A stretch of DNA of 64,000 nt. It comes from Syncephalis plumigaleata. Taxonomy: Eukaryota > Zoopagomycota > Zoopagomycetes > Zoopagales > Piptocephalidaceae. This document shows, piece by piece, positions 28,149 to 38,754 of this stretch (within the stretch, counting starts at the first letter, position 1; the number at the start of each line of letters is the position of its first letter). The position numbers and the translations under genes were made by a program. Where the stretch lies: contig JAIXMF010000002.1 of assembly GCA_025201365.1 (NCBI GenBank), forward strand, positions 2,232,001-2,296,000. Direction: 5' to 3'. Under the pieces are notes generated by a model. That model did not search any database, was not told the DNA's origin, and saw only the letters and a list, made by a program, of their open reading frames with translations.

Positions 28149-29152
28149 ATGGCAACTGATATTGTTCCATTAACGTCAGAGAACCAGAATATTCGTGGTT
28201 TGCTTGCGCAATGCGAAGCTATCGAGGCTAGCGTAAGTAACCATGTGACTACGTCACCGGAATGACTCTGGCCGCGTTGACTTGTACTCACTCACTCACT
28301 CACTCACACTTACATACATACACTAGTATATATCGTTAGAAACTATGCCTAAAGATGAGCACAACAAAATACTAACCACAAGTGTTGCCTGTCTATTAAC
28401 ACTGGGAGAAATGTAAGCATATACGCACACCCGCTTAGTATGTATGTATAATACCAATGATACTGATAATTGTACATAGTTCATCGGCTACACTGTTGTT
28501 GAATCAAGTGCCTAGTAGTCAGCGAACACCCGAGATTAATGCTCTTTTCGAGGTGACGCGTACACTAACAACAGGTTCTACGCAGACTGAGCGTGTATTC
28601 CCGGCGATTCAATCCTTTGCATGGAACAATGTCGTAGCATCTGTTATGACTCGGTTAGCAGGTAAATGAACGAAACTACTTGCCAGCTACTCGATATTGA
28701 TTGTAATCAATGCGTTATTACGTGTGTGCGTGCGTATGCGTATATAGATATTACACGACAAAAGGCTTTCCGTACCATTGAATACGGTATAGTTCATTAC
28801 CTGTGAAATTGGCTGCAAGTAAAATGGGATTATCAGCGGAGGAAACCATTAAATGTAAGCTATCCTTTCTAATGTTTATTGTTAGCAGCAGTGATAGTAT
28901 ACTTAGTAGATATTTAGTATTTGTAGATGCTGGCTGGGAGATAAACACCAATGATCAAGTACTTACTCGTGGCACTAGTCTGGCGAATAATAAACAATCA
29001 GGTAAATTGCGTAATAATCGTCATACTATTCATTTCATGGATAGATCGAGTAGTAATGCTGATGACTCATGCTTGTTCAAATAGGATCGAGTTCAACCGA
29101 GGATCCGCTTGCCCTACTTACCAAGCATGTCTTGCATATGGAACACTTTTAA
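28149..29152 (+). CDS. CSN8: COP9 signalosome subunit 8 (PCI domain)
   Basis: CSN8 is the smallest subunit of the COP9 signalosome, which removes NEDD8 from cullins. Exons: 28149-28232, 28340-28412, 28490-28661, 28748-28854, 28927-29001 and 29085-29152. The assembled chain, about 190 residues, carries the CSN8/PSMD8/eIF3K domain: SVACLLTLGEISSATLLLNQVP (helical repeat), then ITRQKAFRTIEYGIVHYLPV, the winged helix KLAASKMGLSAEETIK and AGWEINTNDQVLTRG, and a closing helix LALLTKHVLHMEHF that resembles the CSN8 C terminus. The Rpn12 subunit of the proteasome shares this fold but is longer. The junction between exon 1 and exon 2 is one base out of phase as I read it, so a small exon or a sequence error may lie in 28233-28340; the other junctions are in phase. 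Confidence 0.75.
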
Positions 29153-29486
29153 ATAAATGATTGGCGGATATAATAGTGCCAATTCTCTGTCTACAACTAG
29201 TAACAGGAATAAAGATACGCTTTGTATGTAGAAATATCGGGTACATATGCCAAGAAGACATTTTGTATTTATACGAGTGTTGAGCATCATCACTTTACAT
29301 CCGATCATATCTCGTAGTTTACACCACCTCGTACGTTTCTTGCTCTTCTTTCACACACACACACACACACACATCCGTGATTTACCTTTTTTTTGCTCCA
29401 CTACAAGAGATTACTTCTTGTTCTATAAGCAACGTCAGTTGATGGAGATTGCTCTATTAGCACTAGCGTTCGTCCGTCCCTCTACC
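29153..29486. other. Spacer with AC repeat
   Basis: Short intergenic region between CSN8 and the DUF1748 gene, with an (AC)n repeat at 29352-29373. It should contain the promoter of the downstream gene. The frame from 29247 is only an upstream extension of that gene and has no features of its own. Confidence 0.5.
29352..29373. repeat. (AC)n microsatellite
   Basis: About eleven AC units roughly 115 bases upstream of the DUF1748 start. Confidence 0.85.
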
Positions 29487-29831
29487 ATGATTGGCCGCCT
29501 CTTTCATTATGCATTTGATGCCGTTCTAGTATCAACTACACTGGCGGGAATTCGTCGTTCTACCGGTTTAACGTAGGTTATTTTTTACTTGCCATATGCA
29601 TACTAGAAGAAAAAGAAGGAGTGTTTATTTACAATTGTACCTATCTATCTATCTATCTATCCATGCGTGTGTGCGTATATGTTTTCTTTTTTTAGACTCA
29701 ATACTGACGAGATAAAACATGACGAAATACGCAAGTATACGCTAAAGTATCTTGGCCTCGGCGAGTATCTGGTCGATCAAACGGTAGCATTCATGGGTGC
29801 TTCCGGCTATTTTAAACGCAGTCGCGACTGA
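29487..29831 (+). CDS. DUF1748 family small membrane protein
   Basis: DUF1748 proteins are short fungal membrane proteins of unknown function. Two exons (29487-29572 and 29696-29831) join in phase to 73 residues, the usual size. The sequence follows the family pattern: MIGRLFHYAFDAVLVSTTLAG, RRSTGLTLNTD, IRKYTLKYLGLGEYLVD and a C-terminal SGYFKRSRD. The intron splits the TGLT motif. The first hydrophobic segment is the only obvious membrane helix. The start at 29487 gives the family N terminus; an ATG at 29442 in the same frame would add 15 residues. The intron contains a CTAT tetranucleotide repeat (29641-29660). Confidence 0.85.
29641..29660. repeat. (CTAT)n microsatellite in an intron
   Basis: Five tandem CTAT units inside the single intron of the DUF1748 gene. 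Confidence 0.85.
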
Positions 29832-30204
29832 GACAGAAGCATGCCATTTGGATTTGTTATCTAGTATAAGCATTATTATTATCACTTGCTCCAATTTATA
29901 ATCTAACACACTGACTATCTATACAATAAAATATATCTCTTTTGGTGAAGTGGCCTATGATCACGTTTATTATTTACGTAATTGCGCTATCTTCCTTGGC
30001 TACCAATAGTATACATATCGTCAATATTATTGTTAATGTCAACAACAAACAAACAAACAAACAAACAAGTAAGTGTTATCAAATAGTCATCTACTATTAC
30101 AGTAGATGACTATTCTATGCAACTCTTCCTTGATCATTTCTGTTATACGAATATCGCACTAAATATCCCAATTGTTATGTACTACTTGCTTATGTAAATG
30201 TACA
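29832..30204. other. Intergenic with CAAA repeat and hairpin
   Basis: No coding potential. Contains a CAAA-type repeat at about 30041-30068 and, directly after it, a perfect inverted repeat (30082-30114). It lies between the DUF1748 stop and the first plausible start of the seven-helix gene. Confidence 0.6.
30082..30114. repeat. Perfect 14-bp inverted repeat (hairpin)
   Basis: AATAGTCATCTACT is followed by five bases and its exact reverse complement. It could form a 14-bp stem with a 5-base loop. There is no T-run as for a bacterial-type terminator, and no flanking target duplication was recognised. Confidence 0.9.
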
Positions 30205-30307
30205 ATGACCAGCACTCAAGATGTTAACACTTTGCTAGGTGAAAACCTTACCCCTGATAAACTACGTCTATATGTGGTTCCTAGATATACTTTATCCTAA
30301 TTAACTG

Positions 30308-32368
30308 ATGATTGTGTTCTACGCTGTTGCTATTGTGGCATTTTATTTATTCGCTCTGGATGCTACGCTATTTCTTACCACAAGGGTGCGTGGCGTACTT
30401 GGGTCATTACGACCGGTAGCTGAAGCAAATGGAGCCACGCGTGATACCACAACTAAATCGATATGGAAGTGGTTGTGGAAACATCTAAATTGCCATTGTA
30501 TGAACGACATCGTTAAAATACAGTTGATAGAAGATGTCAACGTATCTACGATAATGGACCGCAAGAAGCAGTTAATCAGCAGACTATCGGCAATGATGCA
30601 TCTCCAACTGATCATCCTAGCGGAAAAGGTGTCGTCGAGATCACCACCTTGCTAAGACATCGTGCGCGATATCCACCAACGGATACACAGTTTGAACGTA
30701 GACCATCACCGCTCAGTAATGCACTGCAAAGCCTCTATGAACGTATATCATGGGTGCTAATAGCGGCCTTACTCATTGGTATTGTGGTATACTGACGCGT
30801 ATCGCTTACTTTTTTAAACGTAACGTGGACTGCAGTGTCGGCCGCTACTTGATCTCCATTTGTCAGGGATTGTCGTATTGCGGCTTTATTACCGTCATCA
30901 CCTGGTGTCAACAGCATGGCTATGGAAAATGCGGCATCACTTTTATATTTCAATTACTTACGGGGATATTAACCGTTGTAGCCGTGGTTATTAGTCCCAT
31001 TCCTATTAGGGAACAGTACACGGTAGCAGGAATATGTATGTACCCAGCTGTGGCATCAGTCTATCCGAACTTGGTGGCAGCCGGCTTTATCGGCTATGCA
31101 TTAATGATGCTCGCCAATGTAATCAATGCCTTTTACTATTTGCCGCCAGAAATCGACGATGGAAGTGAGATCGATGATGGCGAACTACCAGAAGCCACGC
31201 CGCGAGACACGACACGTACACGACTCGCTAGATTGCTACGTTTAAGTAGACGACGCTCTACACGTAAACAGCGTCGCCGGCTAATTCATCGTTATCGTCG
31301 ACGTGCGAGTAGTCTCGGCGGAGAAGTCAATGCGAGAGGGGCTCGCATGGGCTACGTGCGACGTACCACCAATTCCGAGGGACCTTCCTCGTTCTCTGAT
31401 GTCAACTCGTGGTTCTCCTATCCCAGAAGTAACGGATCCACCCGATCATCTAATCGACCCGCGGCACTACGAGACGGGTCGGGTGATAGCGCAGCGCCAT
31501 GGGTAATTCCCGTGTGCAGTGTTGCTCATATCATTCCCGATCCATTACGATGGATCTCGATAGATGAAGCTCATACACGCATTAGTCCATCGATGCTTCT
31601 ACGTACGTTCACGCGTCACTCCGTGTTGTTCACCGATGTGATGGCCGGTCTTTGCATGATTATCATTGGTATCACGTATATCACCGATGTATGGCAGAGG
31701 CTAACCAATATGCCAATTGTTATTTCATGTATGTAATCTAACGAGGTTTGATGCACTAAAAATAATAATTCAAATAACAATGCCTATGGCTATATTTTAT
31801 TTTGCATATAGGGATTGCCATATGTTACGCCTCGCTTAATTCCCTTAGATATTGGCATCGACGAGATGTGCGACTGGCCCTACTTTATCCTATCCCGAGA
31901 ATGGATCAGTCCAGAGAACAGGTACACATACTAACGGACAATGGTACGCATTCATTTTATCAATCACCAGTGGAAGAAGTGGATACCACCGATATTACTG
32001 ATACCACTGCTACTACAGCTACTACAGGTAGTGGCGGTAGCACCAATAACGACGATGATAATAAGCGATCAGGTGCACCGTCTATCCTTGAAATACCCGC
32101 TGCACTAAGTGGACCGGTAGCACCGCCAAGACAATTGAGCGAATCATCAGAGGCACACACCATCGATATGAGCCATCTAGATGGACAACCAGGAAATGCT
32201 AACCTATTTGTAAAAACTATCGGGGCAGTCTCTGAATCGCCTACACTCTCTATTGAGACATTTGGCCCAATTCATCATGTAAATGATGCCGAGGATGTTG
32301 ATGCTGCCATTGATGCCGCTATTGATGGTGACAGCATAATAACAAGTCATAGTACCGATACGGAGTAA
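30308..32368 (+). CDS. Seven-helix receptor-like membrane protein
   Basis: Seven hydrophobic segments can be traced across three reading frames: VFYAVAIVAFYLFALDATLF, ISWVLIAALLIGIVVY, LISICQGLSYCGFITVITWC, ITFIFQLLTGILTVVAVVIS, LVAAGFIGYALMMLANVI, VLFTDVMAGLCMIIIGITYI and VISWIAICYASLNSLRYW. The last two are joined by an intron (31729-31811). A basic Arg/Ser-rich loop of about 180 residues lies between helices five and six, and a Thr/Ser/Asp-rich tail of about 165 residues follows helix seven, the layout of a G-protein-coupled receptor. I cannot assign a family. Frame changes near 30530-30600 and 30790 mean that either small introns are missed or the frame is damaged. A short peptide frame from an ATG at 30205 (MTSTQDVNTLL) may be the true extracellular N terminus. 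Ligand and G protein are unknown. Confidence 0.5.
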
Positions 32369-32410
32369 TGCTCAGCCATGAATAGCTTATTTATACAATA
32401 AACGCGTACC

Positions 32411-32770
32411 TGGTAACTGTACCATCTCGCGTAGTTCTTTACTCGTGAATGCCACCTGTATCGTCATGCATTAATATATGTCATTCTTATTCGTGTTCTT
32501 CCGTTTTACTTGACTAGCTAGCCACATTACCTGTAGTGTTCCTCGTCGTTGCACTATGTGTACATGACGTATTTTACTATGTTGCAATACGTCCAGTGCG
32601 TTGACTGTAATATCCGTACAAGCCAGCTTATCTCGCGGCATTAGTAGGATACGCGCAACATCCAGTGCCACATTACCGGCACCCACAACTACTGCTGATG
32701 TCGTGGTGGTAAGCCATACGCGTAACCATTCATCAAGCACTTGGTACTCAGGTAATCCGTTATACCAGCT
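32411..32770 (-). pseudogene. ARH1: Adrenodoxin reductase (ARH1) fragment, middle part
   Basis: ARH1 passes electrons from NADPH to adrenodoxin in mitochondria for Fe-S cluster and heme A synthesis. On the minus strand a fragment reads SWYNGLPEYQVLDEW, then the NADP-binding motif VVVGAGNVALDVARILLMP, RDKLACTDIT, HVHIVQRRGTLQ, a 50-60-base intron, and VAFTSKELREMVQLP. It ends at a splice donor near 32411 with no further exon, because the seven-helix gene lies there. Its 5' side stops near 32770, where sequence of the same gene begins on the opposite strand. Splice sites are still recognisable, so the break is not ancient. Confidence 0.8.
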
Positions 32771-32773
32771 AAA

Positions 32774-33083
32774 GTCATTGTATTGACGTATGGCGCGGAA
32801 CTGGATGAAACACTACCGAATGTACCGGGTATCGATGATATTGACGCGGTGTATTGAGTGCGCGTGATTTTGTCGGCTGGTACAACGAATTACCTGAGTG
32901 CCAAGTGCTTGATGAACCGTCAGATCTACCAGAACTACTCCAATCCAGAAACATTCGCTATCTCACATTTGACGACTGGCGTCTATTAGATAGTCATGAG
33001 GTGACTCAAGGGGAACTAATAGGAAAACCACGGAAAAGCTTGCTTGTCTCGAAGATATGCTCAAGCTATTAGATACGAAATGA
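32774..33083 (+). pseudogene. ARH1: ARH1 fragment: FAD-domain piece joined to C terminus
   Basis: On the plus strand a piece reads VIVLTYGAELDETLPNVPG, then DFVGWYNELPECQVLDE, which precedes the NADP domain in adrenodoxin reductases. It is then joined directly to the extreme C terminus, SDLPELLQSRNIRYLTFDDW, HEVTQGELIGKPR and LEDMLKLLDTK with stop at 33083. The whole NADP domain between the two is absent, and the frame is not continuous. The C-terminal half (from 32917) is the outer end of the left palindrome arm and is repeated inverted at 38255-38422. It is clearly a relic. Confidence 0.8.
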
Positions 33084-33516
33084 AACTAGCAATGATAATG
33101 GCATTATAGAAATACAATCGAACTGATGTAGTGGCAAATAATAGCTAGGATGATTGCCAGCTTATCTAGTTATAGTTACAGTGTTTGGCATACAAGTATG
33201 AATCAGATGAGTAGATAGTAGACGTTATAGTAGGGAAAAAATGATCACAGCATTTACCTATCGATAGGCAGATATATCTGTAACGCAATGCCAATACTAT
33301 GCGCCGTAACAGACATTCACTAAAGGTATTGCATAAGCCGTAGATGTAATGAACAGGCAGGTGATAAAGGTAAGCATAACTGGTGAGCAATATCCATCTG
33401 ATTTATTTAAGATCGAGAAGCAGGAGTATATCATTTGTAGAAATGATTTAGAAGCATTAATGGCAAGCAGCCTTACGTTAACTAATAGCTATCAATGCTG
33501 TGTACTGTAGTGCTCG

Positions 33517-35272
33517 CTATTGTTTGCTGTACATGGGAGCTCATGTGCTTTATATGCAATCAATGGTGGTCATTCCACCAAGTGGTGTTTTTTTTCAGCT
33601 GATCGTCATTGTTAGGCCATCGAATACCCATATTGACAATAATACAAGAGCGCATACGAAATGAAGGGCATTTAGTATAACTTTCAGAATTAAGGGGGGT
33701 TTTGGAGTTGAATCATATAATCCAATATAATGGTATCAAATTTGAAATAGACTATTAATGAGAAATATGTAAGCTAGCATGGTGTGTTAGACCTAATATT
33801 AAGTATGATGGTTTTACGTACCTGTGTAAATTTGGAAGAACCTTCTGGTGCGCTTTAGTCTATAAGCGTTAATGCCGAACCATATGGCTACGCAAGCAGG
33901 CCACAGTTAATACCATGCATGCTTGCTATAATTCTGTACTTACCAAATCCACCAAATAAGATGACACCGCTGTAGGTATTACTATTAGGCTAATATGGAC
34001 ATCAATAGCAAGAATTCCAATAGATACAACGTTCTGGTCTATAACACAAGAAGTACAGTTTATAATGTTTCCTGCAACATCAGTCATTATCAGTGTACGA
34101 AGAAGTATTATGGATTTCTGAGAATAGATTTTACCAATGGACGACCTATGAACATGTCAATGTCAGTGATGCTAATAATCAATGATAGATTACACACCAA
34201 TGCCATATAATCATATCGAATGGAAGCTTGCCTAGGAAACTGTATGCGTACGATGTCCTGTTCATTATAATGGGATCGGTCGAGTAGGCAAAGTATACCA
34301 ATAATGCTGACAGTCATGTTAGTAATAGTAAGGTAAATAGGCAACGACTTACTTATGCAATAGGCACAGGTTACAACGAATGATGCTGACAGCAGGTTAA
34401 AGCTGAACTTCCTCATCACAATTAGCGCAATAGTACGTGCCGATGTGTACAATAATGCCACCAGTATCTGTACTCGCATCATTAGCATTTGTTTACAAAT
34501 CATTATCGATACATACCAATGCAAATAAGGTCCATTTATAGGCCAATCGTTCAGTAGAAAAAAGGTAGACATTGAATGAATTGGGTTCTAGCAAGATGAT
34601 TAGTTGGTATAGGAATGTTACACGCAATATTTACCATTTGTTGCAGTGTAATAGTACATATTATATCTGCCTATTTTTGTTGGCTTGTTTTCAGAATAAA
34701 CAATTCCTTCTGCTCCGGCCAGCTTGATAGGAGTTGATGGTGCATATCGTATAAAAGGATTATGGATCGGAAATTTAAAATAACTTCCAAATGAGTTCAT
34801 GATATACATATCTCCTGCAGAATATTGCACAATAAGTTTGATTTGAGGCAGTCCAAACGCATGCCATTGTTGAATCCAATTGCTTATTGCATCGGCAGCC
34901 TATAATTGGTCAGTACTAGAAATTGAGATGACATTTACTTACCTGGTCCACATTCCACTCTTCAACAAAATTAAAGTTAGCAAATAATGCAAAATCGGGA
35001 TACTCCGATGCTATCTTGGCTACTCTTTGCAAATCAGGATCAGAGGCATTAATTGATGGGACATTGCAATCAGTGTCAATGAAAAAAACATCATCTAATA
35101 ATATGCCATTATAACTATAAGGTTGCTCCGAACGAAATGGAAGGTCTTTTAATTCATACGTCTTTTTAGTACCATTGTTGCTAATGATAGTTAGATTTGC
35201 ATTGGCAACCATCCATTGCTGCGATAACAGAAGTAATAGGGAAAGTAAAAGTTGATATTGCGAAAATAGCAT
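33517..35272 (-). pseudogene. Seven-helix receptor-like gene, left palindrome copy
   Basis: Starts with a signal peptide ([18 protein letters not shown]), then an extracellular domain of about 170 residues (FRSEQPYSYNGILLDD, ASDPDLQRVAKIASEYPDFALF, NWIQQWHAFGLPQIKL, PSTPIKLAGAEGIVY), then multi-helix segments (STERLAYKWTLFAL, ILVALLYTSARTIALIVM, NLLSASFVVTCAYC). Introns of about 50 bases with TGCTAAT or TACTAAC branch sites split the helices; one runs from GTATGT within the apparent TRACK of open sequence at 34480-34530. The N-terminal half looks intact, but the last two or three helices (33560-34100) contain frame shifts compared with the right copy, so I call it broken. It is probably a receptor of unknown ligand. 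Confidence 0.6.
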
Positions 35273-35992
35273 GTTGAAAGTAAATACAGTGGAATGAGTT
35301 GCTGTTCCATTCGACGGCATACGATCATGGAAATATATACCACAGTGTTTGTTGCAATATTTGTTCATTGATAACCGGTTTTTCATTCAGGTCATGCAGG
35401 CCATTGCATCCCAATTGCATTTCCTTTCACTTTCTTGTGACGCATTAAACTGAATCATACGTGAGTATATGAAGATGTCTACATCATAGACACGGTATGA
35501 TAATATCATTCTATCTACTGATGTTTAGTTGAATTTGCCAACTGTATTCATGACATGTAGTTGTTTGATAAATAAGAGAAGCATCGATTATAACGCGTTT
35601 GTTGTTCATTAGGGAGGCATGCAGTGTAACATTGTGATGGTAGTAGACTCCTCACTAAGGGATACGTGCATAGATGACAGGCAAAATGCGATTGTGCTTA
35701 GAATTCAGCTACTGTAACAAATAAGTATGATTGCTTTGGTACAAGCATCGTAATATCACTTGACAAGGTCATCCATTCAAGTTGGATTGACACAGTATAT
35801 CCATCAATAATTAAGCAATTACAAAATAGGTAATGAATTTATTAGGTTACTACAAGTAGTCGTATAGTTTGACTAATAAAACCAGTTTAAATGGACGACC
35901 ACGTGAACACGTTTCATAGAAGCATAGCAGGTGTTTATGCTACTCTGTTGCCAGAAGACTACTATTCTATTCCGTTTCGTTACATTACCAAT

Positions 35993-37789
35993 ATGTCCTC
36001 GCCAGCATACTCCATTACTTCATTTTCACTACTACTACTACTGCTACTACTACTATTACTAGAGCAATGCACGACTATCGAAGCAAAACTCGTGCTTACA
36101 GGAAGGGATAATAGCAGCGTAACATACGAGGCTAACGATTTTGTATTCCGCCCTGAGCAGCGTTATAACCATCAAGGCATGGTATTAGGCGTTGACATGG
36201 CTATGGACGACCATTGCAAACTTCCACCGGCAAACACTTCCGATCCGGACATACAGGAACTTGTTAAGGTGGCGGGGAAACACCTCGATTTCGCCGTATT
36301 CGACAGCATCTTTATGACCACACTCATTGTGTAGAGCATGTGAGTAAGCATCATTCGATAAACCACGTCTACTGACGAATACTAGATAATCGATAGCATG
36401 AATGAATGGATCCGACAATAGCATCCAGATGCTATGGCACAGATTAAGCTCATTATAATGACGAAGCCTTTGACTCTATTCTCACTTTGGAATGACGATT
36501 ATTTCGCGTACTTTTTGGATAACTCATTTCATAGATATTTATTATCCACACCATTGAAGATCATTGAGACTAAATCCACTCTGGTATCATTTAAGGACTT
36601 TATTACTATTGGTCAATATAAAGCATATGAGTACACTGCAACACACGGTAAGTATTATAGATAGTAGTTGTATATTGACTGATCATTATCCGTAGATCCC
36701 AATCCATTTAATTACTTCTTTTTTTCTACTGAACGATTGGCCTATAAATGGACCCTATTTGCATTGGTATGTATCGATAATGATTTGTAAACAAATGCTA
36801 ATGATGCGAGTACAGATACTGGTGGCATTATTGTACACATCGGCACGTACTATTGCGCTAATTGTGATGAGGAAGTTCAGCTTTAACCTGCTGTCAGCAT
36901 CATTCGTTGTAACCTGTGCCTATTGCATAAGTAAGTCGTTGCCTATTTACCTTACTATTACTAACTCGATTATCAGCATTATTGGTATACTTTGCCTACT
37001 CGACCGATCCCATTATAATGAACAGGACGTCATACGCATACAGTTTCTTAGGCAAGCTTCCATTCGATATGATTATATGGCATTGGTATGTGACATATCA
37101 TTTGATTATTAGTATCATTGACATCGCTGTGTTCATAGGTCATCCATTGGCAGAAATCTATTCTCGAGGAAATCTATCATATTTCTTCGTACACTTATGA
37201 TCATCGATGTCGGAGTAAACATCTATAGGACTGTACTTCTTGCGGTTGTGCTAGCAAGTAATAATGTAGATGACTTGATCGATATTACTAATCTCAGTAT
37301 CAGCCAATTGGCAATACCTGTAGCTGGTGTAATCTTCTTTGGTGGATTTTGTAAGTACAGGACAAGGTTAAACATACATAATTTTAATTGTGGCCTTCTT
37401 GCATAGCCATATGGTTCGGTATTAATGCTTATAGGCTAAAACAGCATCCAGAAGGCTTTTCCAAATTTACACAGGTACGTAAAACTATCATACCCGATAT
37501 TAGATCTAACACACCATGCTAGCTTGTATATTTCTCGTTGATAGGTCTCTTTGCAAATTTGATACCACTGATATTGCCTCTTATATATCCAATCAGAATA
37601 ACCCCCATTAATACTCAAGATGTCATACTAAATACCCTTCATTTCATATGCGCTCTTGTATTATTGTCAATCATGGGTATTCGATGGCCTAGGCACAAAG
37701 ATCAGCCTGAAAGAAAAGCTCCCTTAGGTGGAATGACCACCGTCGGTTGGATCACTACAGTACATGATGCTCCAATATACAGCAAATAA
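35993..37789 (+). pseudogene. Seven-helix receptor-like gene, right palindrome copy
   Basis: Same architecture as the left copy: signal peptide with a long leucine run after MSSPAYSITSF, extracellular domain (FRPEQRYNHQGMVLG, SDPDIQELVKVAGKHLDFAVF, STPLKIIETKSTLVSF), then helices ILVALLYTSARTIALIVM, LLSASFVVTCAYC, LMIIDVGVNIYRTVLLAVVL, QLAIPVAGVIFFGGF, LIGLFANLIPLILPLIYP and LHFICALVLLSIMGIRW, and a tail ending DAPIYSK. Here the C-terminal half is intact and the extracellular part is damaged: the end of exon 1 is out of frame near 36320, and a TAG stands at 36399-36401 where the left copy has tryptophan. The two copies are therefore broken in complementary places. Confidence 0.6.
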
Positions 37790-38254
37790 TAACGAGCACT
37801 ACAGTACACAGCATTGATAGCTATTAATTAGCGTTAAGGCTGCTTGCCATTAATGCTTCTAAACCATTCCTACAAACGATATACTCCTGCTGCTTGATAC
37901 TAATAAATTGAGGTGGATATTGCTCACTAGTTATGCTTACCTATATTACCTGCCTGTTCATTACATCTACGGCTTATGTGGTATCATTTATTTGATGCTG
38001 ATCACAGATAGGTAGCATTGCTATTGTGTTACAGATGTATCTGCCTACCGATAGACAAATGCTGTGATCATTCTTTTCCTACTATAACGTCTACTATCTA
38101 CTCATCTGATTCATACTTGTATGACAAACATTACAACTATAACTAAATATACTTGCAATCATCCTAGTTATTATTTGCCACTACATTCAGTACAAATTGT
38201 TGATACAATCCAGTTCGATTGTATTCTCTATAATGCCCATTATCATTGCTAGTT

Positions 38255-38440
38255 TCATTTCGTATCTAATAACTTGAGCATATCTTCGAGACGAACAAGC
38301 TTTTCTCGTGGTTTTCTTATTAATTCCCCTTGAGTCACCTCATGACTATCTAATAGACGCCAATCGTCAAATGTGAGATAACGAATGTTTCTGGATTGGA
38401 GTAGTACTGGTAGATCTGACGGTATTCCAGTTGCTCGATC
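38255..38440 (-). pseudogene. ARH1: ARH1 C-terminal fragment at right palindrome end
   Basis: The minus strand reads PSDLPVLLQSRNIRYLTFDD, then DSHEVTQGELIRKPREKLV and LEDMLKLLDTK-stop, the end of an adrenodoxin reductase. Nothing of the rest of the enzyme lies upstream; beyond about 38422 the similarity to the left arm stops. This copy keeps the frame through KPREKL, unlike the left one, so it may be the original end of the gene. Confidence 0.8.
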
Positions 38441-38754
38441 CAATCTAATACGCCCACCATTAATCACGTAGTTAAGATGCAATTACACGTAGCAATACTG
38501 TTTATATCTTAATCGTTTCCCTCAATATAGAATAAAAACAATATGAAAAGGAACATGTAGTAATATTGAATAATTATCATATCGTATGCACTTATGCCAT
38601 ATCAACGGCAATGGCCATTATACTTGACATGCATGCAAGAAGTAGCATATGCATTGGTAGTACAATGGATGGCCTTCCCGCGCCAACCAGCATCTCTTTC
38701 ATTGTACTCTCGCATGGTCATGGCAATTCATGTGCACGACCCTACGCGCAACAA

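Larger units (their letters stand above)
32917..38422. repeat. Large palindrome (inverted duplication) of about 5.5 kb
   Basis: The two arms, about 32917-35280 and 35990-38422, are inverted copies around a centre near 35.67 kb. The outer ends match in the ARH1 C terminus. Matching non-coding sequence follows: 33121-33235 against the reverse complement of 38060-38175 is nearly base for base. Then comes a seven-helix gene on opposite strands. The block 34220-34560 versus 36730-37080 is almost identical, while the first exons and the inner 600-700 bases differ greatly. The genes point away from the centre. No transposon ends or target duplications were seen. I infer an inverted segmental duplication that broke ARH1. 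Confidence 0.85.

Noticed and set aside
28149-29152. Arp2/3 complex subunit 5 or proteasome Rpn12 as identity of the PCI gene
   Set aside because: The winged-helix segment and the last helix fit CSN8 better, and the length is too short for Rpn12.
32917-38422. Palindrome as a transposon with long terminal inverted repeats
   Set aside because: The arms contain host-type spliced genes and an ARH1 end; no transposase or target duplication was seen.
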